From Candidatus Rifleibacteriota bacterium (lineage in GTDB: Bacteria > Riflebacteria > Ozemobacteria > Ozemobacterales > Ozemobacteraceae), in assembly GCA_029560455.1 (NCBI GenBank), contig JAKQKW010000114.1:19046-83045 (forward strand): a DNA stretch of 64,000 nucleotides, given 5' to 3'. Positions 32,448-40,206 of the stretch are shown here, one piece after another; within the stretch, counting starts at the first letter, position 1; each line of letters starts with the position of its first letter. Under the pieces are notes generated by a model. It was not told the origin of the DNA, did not search any database, and saw only the letters and a list, made by a program, of their open reading frames with translations. The position numbers and the translations under genes are program-made.

Positions 32448-34088
32448 TTACTGCTTGATTACGATACCGTTGAAGAAATCAACGACGGCGTTAGCGATAG
32501 AATTTGCAAGCGCCTGACGGTATTTGTCGCTGATCAGATTTTTGCCTTCGGTTTTTTCTGAAAGCATGCCCACTTCGACCATTACTGCCGGGTTCATTAT
32601 GAACTTGAGCGGGAGCATCGGCATGGCTTTGACTCCACGACTTTCAACCCGCATGTGCTGAACCATTCGTTCATTAACTTTTCTGGCGAGAAAAAGTGCC
32701 AGATCAAATCTGGTGTTGCGTGCCCATTCAGTGAAAGCGGCATCTGGTGCGGCTCCCTGTGCGTTTGAATTAACGTGATAGCCGGCTGGACTGAAATAAT
32801 AACAGGCAATGCCGGCTTTTGAAGGATCATTTGCGCCACCGGTATGGATCGAAATGTAAAGATCGCCACCATTGCGGTTTGCAAAGCTGACCCGCTGAGA
32901 GTGAGGCATTTCAATGTCTGAGGTCCGCGTTAGAACCGCTTTGAAGCCAAATGTTTCAAGGCGGTTCTTCAGATGCTGGGCTACGAGCAGATTGATTTCT
33001 TTTTCTTCTGGTCTGCCGTCTGTGACAAATCCGCTGTCAGAGCCTCCGTGGCCCGGATCGATAACGATAGTTCGGCCAGAAAATGATTGATCCAAGAGTT
33101 TTGCTGCTTCAACCTCGATATTGATTTCCGGGGCAACTTCAACTTTGGGCGGCTCCGGAGCTTTAACACTAGCAGTTGCGGCAGTCGCCGGTGGCGGTTG
33201 GACAGTTGGCGTTGCAATCTGGGCGGTGGCAGTTGCAACCTGCAGCAGAGCAGCCGGAGTCGGAAGACTTACAATCATGCGAAAAGGCGATGTCACAGTT
33301 TCGATAGTGGGTGCCTTTTCCTTTTGCGGCAGAGAAAAATTCAGGACCAGCCCTTTTCGGTCTGCTCCACTGTTAATATCAAGACGGGTTACATCACGAC
33401 CTGCCGGATTGGTTCTTTTAGTTGGTATGAGGTTTCGGCAACCAACGATAGTCAGACGGAAAACGCCATCTTTAAATTCTGTGCGGTAGGTGATTGGCGA
33501 TGTGAATTCGAGAACAACACGGGTATGATCCTCTCTTACGCTGTGGCGAAGGGCGAGCAATACCGCTTCAGTTGACTCTTCAACCGAGATTGCCGGAGGT
33601 TCATTCTGTGTAATTTTGGGGGCCTGGGGCTCAGGCCTTGCAGGGGGCTGGGCCGGGGTCTGTGCAATTGGAACCATTCCCGGGGGTGCCTGAGGCGGTG
33701 GTGGAGGAACCTGTGGTTGCGGAGGCAGAATCTTCGGTGGCGTTACCGGCAGAGCCGAGGTTGCTCCCTGAAAAAATCTTGCCAGGGCTGCAGCCGGAAC
33801 CATAATCTGGCCATCCTGAATTCTTGGTGGTGCCGGAATTTTGACTTCTTTTTCGTCGACAATCGCTGTGGTGTCGTCGAGTTTGAGTTTAACTGACTTG
33901 AGGCCTTTTCTCATGACGAGAATTTTTTGAATCGGGAACCATTGATGGGCAATACCCTGTGATTCAGCGAAGCTTCTTGCGTTAATGTAACCATCCTGAG
34001 CGTCAGTCGGGGCTGAGGTCAGCAGCATGGCTACCAGCACTCCAGAGAGTAAATTCTGGCATTTGCGGTTCAAAAATCTAAACATCAA
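32448..34088 (-). CDS. N-acetylmuramoyl-L-alanine amidase (AmiC-type, Amidase_3) with AMIN domain
   Basis: A 546-residue exported enzyme. A signal-like helix (about 12-30) is followed by a short copper-amine-oxidase-N-like region (about 35-107), a Pro-rich linker, an AMIN-type targeting domain (about 175-280), a second linker and the Amidase_3 domain (340-545). Zinc ligands are H347 (DPGHGGSDSG), E364 (KEINL) and H415 (SIHTGG); the catalytic Glu is in VEVGML. SIHTGG replaces the usual SIHANA. It cuts the bond between MurNAc and L-Ala. It overlaps smpB by 4 bases and precedes the GerMN gene. Confidence 0.9.
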   Translation of the reverse strand: MMFRFLNRKCQNLLSGVLVAMLLTSAPTDAQDGYINARSFAESQGIAHQWFPIQKILVMRKGLKSVKLKLDDTTAIVDEKEVKIPAPPRIQDGQIMVPAAALARFFQGATSALPVTPPKILPPQPQVPPPPPQAPPGMVPIAQTPAQPPARPEPQAPKITQNEPPAISVEESTEAVLLALRHSVREDHTRVVLEFTSPITYRTEFKDGVFRLTIVGCRNLIPTKRTNPAGRDVTRLDINSGADRKGLVLNFSLPQKEKAPTIETVTSPFRMIVSLPTPAALLQVATATAQIATPTVQPPPATAATASVKAPEPPKVEVAPEINIEVEAAKLLDQSFSGRTIVIDPGHGGSDSGFVTDGRPEEKEINLLVAQHLKNRLETFGFKAVLTRTSDIEMPHSQRVSFANRNGGDLYISIHTGGANDPSKAGIACYYFSPAGYHVNSNAQGAAPDAAFTEWARNTRFDLALFLARKVNERMVQHMRVESRGVKAMPMLPLKFIMNPAVMVEVGMLSEKTEGKNLISDKYRQALANSIANAVVDFFNGIVIKQ

Positions 34089-34561
34089 TAGCGCCCTCCG
34101 AGTTCTCTTTCCATATCGCGCCTTGCGTCGTTTTTGGCGATAGTGTCACGTTTATCATATTTGGCCTTGCCCTTGACCAGAGCAATTTCAACTTTTACTT
34201 TTCCGCTTTTAAAATAAATGCTCAGTGGCACTATTGTCATACCAGAGGTTCTAACCTTGTAGCCCCATTTAATGATTTCCCTTTTATGGGCAAGCAGGCG
34301 GCGTTTTCTTTCGGGCTCATGGTCAAGACGGTTCGAAAAAGGGTTCGACCCGATGTGCATATCGTGCAGCCAGAACTGCCCGTCGACCTCTTCAACGTAA
34401 GAATCCTTAAGATTTACCTTGCCCTCGCGGCAGGGGCGGAGCTCAGAGCCGACTAGCGCAATGCCGGTTTCGAGCTTTTCGAGAATGAAATAATCGTGAT
34501 GGGCTTTGCGATTGGCCGCGATTATTTTTATGCCATCACCGGAATGTTTTTTTGAATTCAA
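34085..34561 (-). CDS. smpB: SsrA-binding protein SmpB
   Basis: A 158-residue tmRNA-binding protein acting in ribosome rescue. Landmarks are IIAANRKAHHDYFILEKLETGIALVGSE in pattern, KVNLKDSYV, HIGSNPFSNRLDHEPERKRRLLAHKREI and the basic tail KYDKRDTIAKNDARRDMERE. The only fitting start is TTG at 34561, with AGGTGA five bases upstream. It lies inside the end of the TPR gene (26-base overlap). No ssrA RNA gene is visible nearby. Confidence 0.95.
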   Translation of the reverse strand: MNSKKHSGDGIKIIAANRKAHHDYFILEKLETGIALVGSELRPCREGKVNLKDSYVEEVDGQFWLHDMHIGSNPFSNRLDHEPERKRRLLAHKREIIKWGYKVRTSGMTIVPLSIYFKSGKVKVEIALVKGKAKYDKRDTIAKNDARRDMERELGGRY

Positions 34562-35621
34562 TCAGGTCACCTGCTTTCACGCCTGGGCCATATTCGCGTC
34601 TGATAAGGGCCCAGCTTGTGTTTTTATAAACTTTGGTTAACAGCAGATCTGCCGAAGGCCGGTCTGGCCCTCTGCCGATTACTTTGCCCGAATCAGGGTC
34701 TTTAAGTGGGTCGCCTGCTTTAAATGCTCTGAGATCGAGGCTGTATTCATCTGACAGGTTTAGACCGTCATCGAGACCAAGGTTGATGATGACCTGTCCG
34801 TCAGCTCTTCTGATAATTTTTCCGGGAGCGGTTATCGAGTAATCCTGGCTGCTTGAAAAATTAACAGCAAGGGCGGCAAAAGCGGGTTCTCCGGCAAACC
34901 TCTGCTTCTGGTCGAGCATCAGCGGGGTTGCCACATATTTCATTTCGCATTGCAGCATTCTTTCGATACCCTCTTTGAAACTGGCAAATTCAACGTCTCT
35001 TTTGCTCAGCAGGTCGCGATAAAATTTGACGCTGGCCTGTTTTTCGCCTTTATCCCAGAGAATTCTTGCAAGCTGAAGAAGATAACGGTGGTTGCCCGGG
35101 TAAAGCTGAACCGCCAGCCTTATCTCAACTTCAGCTCCGTCCCAGTGCCCTTTGTCGAGAAGATTCAGGCCTCTTTCAAATGCTTCTCTTGCTTCTTTAG
35201 CTTTTTGTGAAACTCGAAGCATCTGAGAATAAGCCGGGTATTCGTTGTTTTCTATTTTCAGCGCCGCCCGGCGGTCTTTTATGAGGGTGTTGAGACGTTC
35301 GACTTCTTCCCAGTGAAAAATTGCATCTTCAAGCCGACCTTGCTCGTGATAAAGCTTGCCGAGCCAGTAGTGGGCTTTGATGAGATTGGGTTCGTGACGC
35401 AGTGCTTCGATAAAACTATCTTCGGCATTATTGAAATGTCCCTGGCGATAGCTTCGATAACCGTTTTCGTAAGCCTGCATCGCCATATCATAGGGAGCGG
35501 TAATATCGCCAGACGGTATTCTGACGTCGCGAAGCGCGTCGGCAGAAAAAGCCGGCAACGGGGTTGTCAGAATTGCCAATAGCAGCAGGGCAGTCCGGCC
35601 AGAACAAGAAAAGGTCTGCAT
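34536..35621 (-). CDS. Exported TPR-repeat protein
   Basis: A 361-residue protein with a signal peptide (about 1-27). TPR units cover about 45-215, for example YRSYRQGHFNNAEDSFIEALRHEPNLI and HYWLGKLYHEQGRLEDAIFHW. A C-terminal region with the repeated phrase DGQVIINLGLDDGLNLSDEYSL resembles a flagellar-assembly/FlgT-like or SH3-like envelope domain (resemblance only). It overlaps smpB. A GCCGATAG box lies about 40 bases upstream (35662-35669). Confidence 0.78.
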   Translation of the reverse strand: MQTFSCSGRTALLLLAILTTPLPAFSADALRDVRIPSGDITAPYDMAMQAYENGYRSYRQGHFNNAEDSFIEALRHEPNLIKAHYWLGKLYHEQGRLEDAIFHWEEVERLNTLIKDRRAALKIENNEYPAYSQMLRVSQKAKEAREAFERGLNLLDKGHWDGAEVEIRLAVQLYPGNHRYLLQLARILWDKGEKQASVKFYRDLLSKRDVEFASFKEGIERMLQCEMKYVATPLMLDQKQRFAGEPAFAALAVNFSSSQDYSITAPGKIIRRADGQVIINLGLDDGLNLSDEYSLDLRAFKAGDPLKDPDSGKVIGRGPDRPSADLLLTKVYKNTSWALIRREYGPGVKAGDLIEFKKTFR

Positions 35622-35700
35622 GCGACAGATCTCCGTCTGATGAAAAGGTATACCACCAAACCTATCGGCATTTTGGCCGGTCAGACTGAGAGCTAGTGAT

Positions 35701-36408
35701 TCAGTCTGCCGAAAGATACTTGAGCGGGTTGATAAAACGTCCGGCAGAAACCACTGAAAAGTGGAGATGCGGTCCGGTCGCTCGACCTGAAGATCCTACG
35801 GTGCCAAGAAGCTGACCAGGCTTTATCCGGTCACCCTTTTTACATTTGATTTTGTGCAGATGCCCGAAGTAAAGAATTTTGCCGGCCCTGGTCTTTATTT
35901 TGACCATCCGGCCCATTAGCCCTGCACGGCCAGCGCTGACGACAATGCCTTCTGCCGGGCTGGTAATACTGGTGCCCTGTCGGGCTTTGATGTCGATGCC
36001 GTTGTGAAAAGAATTTCGTCTGGTTACAGGATGGCGGCGCATGCCAAAACCTGAAGATATGGCACCCTTAACCGGCCAGTTGTACTTGGCGACTGAGTGC
36101 CTGCTGTCAACGCTGACAATTCTGAACGAGCGCCTGTCTTTCTGTTTCTCTTTAAGTGAACTGGCTTTTGGCAGCTGGCTGGGAACCATATTCCGGTAAA
36201 CTCCTGTCTCAACAGAAGCTGACCCCAGAAATTTCTGGCACAGCTGGAAAACCCCGGGCCCGGTTTGCGGAATGAATGAAAAGTCGGCAGTGATTGAAAT
36301 ATCGCTGCTGCTCTGCACCGGAGTATTGAAATTGAGCATTATCAGACCGGTCAGAATCAGCAAAAAGCGTACGTACGAAACCATGTTGCCTGTGTTCTGC
36401 TTAATCAT
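35701..36408 (-). CDS. M23 (LytM-type) metallopeptidase
   Basis: A 235-residue exported protein with an N-terminal hydrophobic helix and a C-terminal peptidase M23 domain (about 108-233). Zinc ligands are visible as H135-x3-D139 (FHNGID) and HxH (H214, H216 in GPHLHF); the conserved FGMRRHPVT and YFGHLHKI are also present. It should cut peptide cross-bridges in peptidoglycan, or regulate amidases if inactive, but all ligands look intact. It follows rho after five bases. Confidence 0.88.
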   Translation of the reverse strand: MIKQNTGNMVSYVRFLLILTGLIMLNFNTPVQSSSDISITADFSFIPQTGPGVFQLCQKFLGSASVETGVYRNMVPSQLPKASSLKEKQKDRRSFRIVSVDSRHSVAKYNWPVKGAISSGFGMRRHPVTRRNSFHNGIDIKARQGTSITSPAEGIVVSAGRAGLMGRMVKIKTRAGKILYFGHLHKIKCKKGDRIKPGQLLGTVGSSGRATGPHLHFSVVSAGRFINPLKYLSAD

Positions 36409-36413
36409 CAGTT

Positions 36414-37703
36414 TCAGTCGTTGCTTTTTGCTGCAGAACCCTTGTAATTCGGGTTGATCAGACTGAGAAATTCGCGGTTGTCTTTTGTCTGTGAAATGCC
36501 TTTGACAAGCATTTCCACGATTTCCTGCGAACTCTTGTCTTCGAAGGCGCGGCGCAGAATGATGATCTTTTTGAGATCTTCGATATTCATCAGCAACTCT
36601 TCTTTGCGGGTTCCTGACATCTTGACATCGATGCAGGGGAAAATACGCTTGTTGAAAAGCTTGCGGTCAAGGTGCAGTTCCATGTTGCCGGTGCCCTTGA
36701 ATTCTTCGAAGATAACTTCGTCCATTTTTGAGCCCGTATCGATAAGGGCTGTGGCAATAACGGTCAGGCTGCCACCATGCTCAATTTTGCGGGCAGCACC
36801 GAGAAATCTTTTGGGCTTGTGAAGTGCAAACGGGTTAACACCGCCAGAAAGGGTCTGGCCTGCTGATGGCATCGAGATGTTATAGGCTCTTGCCAGGCGG
36901 GTGATCGAATCGAGCAGGATCACCACGTCGCGACCGAGCTCGACGTGACGCTTGGCTTTTTCCAGGAGCAGTTCTGAAACCTTGATGTGATTGTTGATGT
37001 GTTCGTCGAAGGTTGAAGCCACGACTTCTGCATCGACCGAGCGGCGCATGTCGGTAACTTCTTCCGGGCGCTCATCGATGAGCAGAATCAGCATCAGAAC
37101 TTCAGGATGGTTGGCGATGATCGCATTGGCCACCTGTTTGAGCAGTGTGGTTTTGCCGGCCTTGGGCGGCGCAACGATGAGACCTCGCTGGCCTTTGCCT
37201 ATCGGGCACACAAGGTCGAAAACACGGGTTGAAACATCTTCTTCGCCGGTTTCAAGTCTGAATCTGTCGGTCGGAAAAACCGGAATGCCATCTTCGAAGC
37301 TTACGCGCTGGCGAAGTCTTTCGAGGCCAACACCATTGACCGCTTCAATGCGAAGAAGCGCATGGTAACTTTCGTCATCTTTGGGCAATCTTACCTGAGC
37401 GACGATGGTATCACCGCAGAGCAGGTTGTAGCGCTTGATCTGTGACGGTGAGACATAAACGTCGTCGTCATTCTGAACATAACTGCGGGTTCTGATAAAA
37501 CCATACCCCTCAGACATTACATCGAGCACGCCTTCTGAAAGAGTGAGCCCTTCGGCGGCCAGCTGCACTTTAAGGATCCCGCGGATGAGATCCTGCTTCT
37601 TCATTTTGTCGGCGCCTTCAATGTTCATAGCTTTGGCGACGGCCTTAAGATTTTTTATGGGCTCGTCACAAAGCTGCAGGTAAGTAAAGGTAGGATTTTC
37701 CAC
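36414..37703 (-). CDS. rho: Transcription termination factor Rho
   Basis: A 429-residue hexameric RNA helicase that ends transcription. The N-terminal helix bundle and cold-shock RNA-binding domain (VLDVMSEGYGFIRTRSYVQNDDD in part) precede the ATPase domain. The Walker A motif is APPKAGKTTLLKQ, the Walker B region is DVVILLDSITRLARA, and the Q-loop is near GAARKIEHGGSL. Length is typical. It lies between the FlgJ-like and M23 genes in a minus-strand run. Confidence 0.97.
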   Translation of the reverse strand: MENPTFTYLQLCDEPIKNLKAVAKAMNIEGADKMKKQDLIRGILKVQLAAEGLTLSEGVLDVMSEGYGFIRTRSYVQNDDDVYVSPSQIKRYNLLCGDTIVAQVRLPKDDESYHALLRIEAVNGVGLERLRQRVSFEDGIPVFPTDRFRLETGEEDVSTRVFDLVCPIGKGQRGLIVAPPKAGKTTLLKQVANAIIANHPEVLMLILLIDERPEEVTDMRRSVDAEVVASTFDEHINNHIKVSELLLEKAKRHVELGRDVVILLDSITRLARAYNISMPSAGQTLSGGVNPFALHKPKRFLGAARKIEHGGSLTVIATALIDTGSKMDEVIFEEFKGTGNMELHLDRKLFNKRIFPCIDVKMSGTRKEELLMNIEDLKKIIILRRAFEDKSSQEIVEMLVKGISQTKDNREFLSLINPNYKGSAAKSND

Positions 37704-37752
37704 AATTGCTTTCCTTTCGCGGGTTTACCGTGAAAATTCCGGAATTCCGGTT

Positions 37753-38061
37753 TTATCGAGGTCTGGCCGGGGGCACAATGGCCTTCGAAAGCTGCATGAA
37801 CAATACGTCGCCAATGCCGATCTGCATTGTCTTAGCTCTTTCTTCGTCGAGCATGTCAGAAAATATCTCTTCTGCCTGCCCACCGTGTACCAGACCCGTC
37901 TTTTTGACAGTTTTCTGCATTTCCTTCAGCATCTGATGCATGAAGATCGACTCAAAATCAGCACAGGCCTTTTTAAGTTTCTCGAGTTCCTTTTTTTTGG
38001 CTTCTGGAAGCTCTTTGGCACGTGCATTCTGGAGAGTCGGACTGACAAGAAAACTGCTCAT
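37753..38061 (-). CDS. flgJ: FlgJ-type rod-binding protein (no muramidase domain)
   Basis: A 102-residue protein matching the N-terminal rod-binding domain of FlgJ: KKACADFESIFMHQMLKEMQKTV followed by GGQAEEIFSDMLDEERAKTM. It caps or scaffolds rod assembly. The peptidoglycan-hydrolase half found in many FlgJ proteins is absent, as in alphaproteobacteria and others; the neighbouring M23 or MltG-like enzymes could supply that function. It is encoded three bases after a TPR gene and close to flgI. Confidence 0.82.
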   Translation of the reverse strand: MSSFLVSPTLQNARAKELPEAKKKELEKLKKACADFESIFMHQMLKEMQKTVKKTGLVHGGQAEEIFSDMLDEERAKTMQIGIGDVLFMQLSKAIVPPARPR

Positions 38062-38064
38062 TGT

Positions 38065-38913
38065 TTACAACCCCAGTTCATTTTTGATTTTTATGAATTT
38101 CTGGTTCTGCGGTTCAAGCTTGAGTGCCTTACCAATATTCTGACGCGCGTCTTCTTTCTGGCCACAATCGAATTGAGCTTCGGCAAGGGCACAGAAAGCG
38201 TCTGCATCGCTGTAAAGCATGCCGAAACTGTAATGATGATCTACTTCATCAGTGTCGAATTCGACCGCCTTTTCAAGATGTTCAACCGCCTTGTGGGCGT
38301 CGCCCATAAGAAAAAACGAACGGCCGATGTAATAGTGCCCCTCGGCAAAGCGATTCTTATGGCGTGCCAGTTCTGAATATCTGTTTATCACCATCTGAAA
38401 AAGCGGGTTTGCCTTGTTCATTTCGCCGCGACTCTGATAGGCACAGGCCAGTGAAAAAGACACCATAACGTCTTCGGGGTTGGATGCGAGGGCGTTATTA
38501 AGATTGGCGATGGCGTCTTCTACAGACCCGATGGCCAGGTAAACCCGGCCAATGTGACCAAGAATTTCGGTGTGAGAAGGCTTGAGCTGGTAGGCCTGAT
38601 TGAGTTCGGACAGAGCGTTTTCATAGTCCCCGATCAGAGCGAGCGAACGCCCCAGATCAAAATGTGAGTTCTGACTTTCAGGCTGAATGCGGATAGCCTG
38701 CTGGTAAGCATCGATGGCTTCTTTCAGTTGCCCTTTTTTAAGATAGTAATCACCAAGCTTGTTATAGGCCTGAAAAAAGTCGGCATCGATCTTAACCGCT
38801 TTTCTGGCTTCTTCAATCGCCTGATCATATTTGCCGGTCATGGCCAGGGAAATTGAACGCTCCAGATGCTGGTTGGCTAGATCCTTTTCTTCAATCGAAA
38901 TTGGAGCAACCAT
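38065..38913 (-). CDS. TPR-repeat protein between flgI and flgJ
   Basis: A 282-residue soluble protein without a signal peptide, composed almost wholly of tetratricopeptide repeats. Units include FQAYNKLGDYYLKKGQLKEAIDAYQ, NSHFDLGRSLALIGDYENAL and HTEILGHIGRVYLAIGSVEDAIAN in parts. Its position inside the flagellar ring/rod group suggests a chaperone or assembly role, but this is inference. A 127-base gap separates it from flgI, with a weak TATGAT -10 candidate, and it is three bases from flgJ. Confidence 0.82.
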   Translation of the reverse strand: MVAPISIEEKDLANQHLERSISLAMTGKYDQAIEEARKAVKIDADFFQAYNKLGDYYLKKGQLKEAIDAYQQAIRIQPESQNSHFDLGRSLALIGDYENALSELNQAYQLKPSHTEILGHIGRVYLAIGSVEDAIANLNNALASNPEDVMVSFSLACAYQSRGEMNKANPLFQMVINRYSELARHKNRFAEGHYYIGRSFFLMGDAHKAVEHLEKAVEFDTDEVDHHYSFGMLYSDADAFCALAEAQFDCGQKEDARQNIGKALKLEPQNQKFIKIKNELGL

Positions 38914-39040
38914 TCAGGTGGTAACCTCGTTGGGGATTTCTGATCTGCTGTGAAATATTCAGAACGTTGCCGTAACTAATATCATACCCCGGGCAAAAAT
39001 AGCAAGAAAAAGACAGATATTTTTTGTAAAAGTTCCCGAA

Positions 39041-40135
39041 TTACATTATTTTGAGCTCGCCGTGAAGGGCACCGGCTGCATTAATGGCCTGAAAAATAGC
39101 TATCAGATCTTTGGGAGTGGCGCCTACCGCATTCAGTGCCGAAACCATGTCGTCAACAGTCGTTTCGCCCTGTACTGCCACCATGCTGGCCTGAGACTGA
39201 TTGCGTGCACCCTGGGCATTTGCCTGGGCCTGCTCATCGACTGCAATCTTGATGCCGTTGTGAGAGATGACGACGCGGCTGATTCTGACATTGTTGCCGA
39301 CGATGACGGTGCCGGTGCGTTCATTTATGACAACGCGGTTCGGTTCGTCAATAGAGAGAGTCAGATTTTCGATGTTCGCGGCAAAGCTGACCGGATCTTC
39401 CTGCATGCTGCTCGGCACCCTGATTTCGATCTGGCCGGGATTGGTGATATTGGCCCATCCGGTTCCATAACGACGGTCGATTGCCTCTTTAACCTTGCGG
39501 GTAAGAATCGAATCTTTTTCCTGCAGCAGAATGCTGAATTTGCCGGATCTGGCAAAACGGTCATCGACCCCGCGTTCCATAATTGCACCTTTCGGAACAA
39601 ACCCTACAGTCAGATGGTTTTTCTGGCCGGTTCTTGCCGCTGCACCGCCCTGGGCGCTCTCGAAACCACCTATGGAAATCTGCCCCTGAGCCACGGCGTA
39701 AACCTGACCATCGCCGCCTTTAAGCAGTGTCGGCAGCAGCACGCCGCCCTGAAGACTTTTAGCGTCACCCAGTGAGCTGATGGTGATGTCGAAGGGTTCA
39801 CCCGGTCTGCCATAAGAAGGCAACATCCCGGTGACGATAACTGCAGCACTGTTTTTGGTAAGAATCTGCTGTGAATTGAGTTCCATGCCCATATTCTGCA
39901 GCATGCCGCGAATCATTTCGATGCTCATCTGGCTTTTGTCGCCTGTTCCATCCAGGCCGGTCACCAGGCCATAGCCAATGACCTGATATTCACGATTTCC
40001 GCTCAGACGCGAAATATCCTTAATTCTTACTTCTGCCTGAGCCAGTGCCTGTGGCACGGCATTGCCGGCCAGCATGAACAGGGTGGCGCAACCGCAGATA
40101 ATAAGTCGTTTCAGAGTGGATCGTCTTGCTTCCAT
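39041..40135 (-). CDS. flgI: Flagellar P-ring protein FlgI
   Basis: About 364 residues from the ATG at 40135 (MEARRSTLKRL), which has AGGAAG eight bases upstream; a longer frame starts 17 codons earlier without such a site. A signal peptide ends near ALAQA. The mature protein matches FlgI throughout (VRIKDISRLSGNREYQVIGYGLVTGLDGTGDKS in part, ENLTLSIDEPNRVVINERTGTVI, VSALNAVGATPKDLIAIFQAI). It forms the periplasmic P ring around the rod. It has its own sigma-28-like promoter and is separated from flgH by about 12.5 kb of unrelated genes. Confidence 0.96.
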   Translation of the reverse strand: MEARRSTLKRLIICGCATLFMLAGNAVPQALAQAEVRIKDISRLSGNREYQVIGYGLVTGLDGTGDKSQMSIEMIRGMLQNMGMELNSQQILTKNSAAVIVTGMLPSYGRPGEPFDITISSLGDAKSLQGGVLLPTLLKGGDGQVYAVAQGQISIGGFESAQGGAAARTGQKNHLTVGFVPKGAIMERGVDDRFARSGKFSILLQEKDSILTRKVKEAIDRRYGTGWANITNPGQIEIRVPSSMQEDPVSFAANIENLTLSIDEPNRVVINERTGTVIVGNNVRISRVVISHNGIKIAVDEQAQANAQGARNQSQASMVAVQGETTVDDMVSALNAVGATPKDLIAIFQAINAAGALHGELKIM

Positions 40136-40176
40136 GCTTTTTTCTTCCTGTGTGGTTTTTATAGGCTCCACCAGTA

Positions 40177-40204
40177 CTATCGGCATTTTGTGAAGCAGAA
40201 TTTA
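40177..40204 (-). promoter_or_regulatory. Sigma-28/SigD-like promoter of flgI
   Basis: On the minus strand TAAA (40204-40201), 16 bases, then GCCGATAG (40184-40177). The start would fall about 35 bases before the flgI ATG. The segment CAAAATGCCGATAG recurs exactly at 35662, upstream of the exported TPR gene. Confidence 0.65.
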
Positions 40205-40206
40205 GT

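Noticed and set aside
31779..34088. Reading GerMN, AmiC-type and SpoIID genes as evidence of sporulation
   Set aside because: These domains are common in non-sporulating bacteria for cell-wall work, and no sporulation-specific gene was seen.
37739..37750. CCGGAATTCCGG palindrome after flgJ as a terminator
   Set aside because: It has no room for a loop and no T-run; it is better seen as a chance 12-base palindrome.
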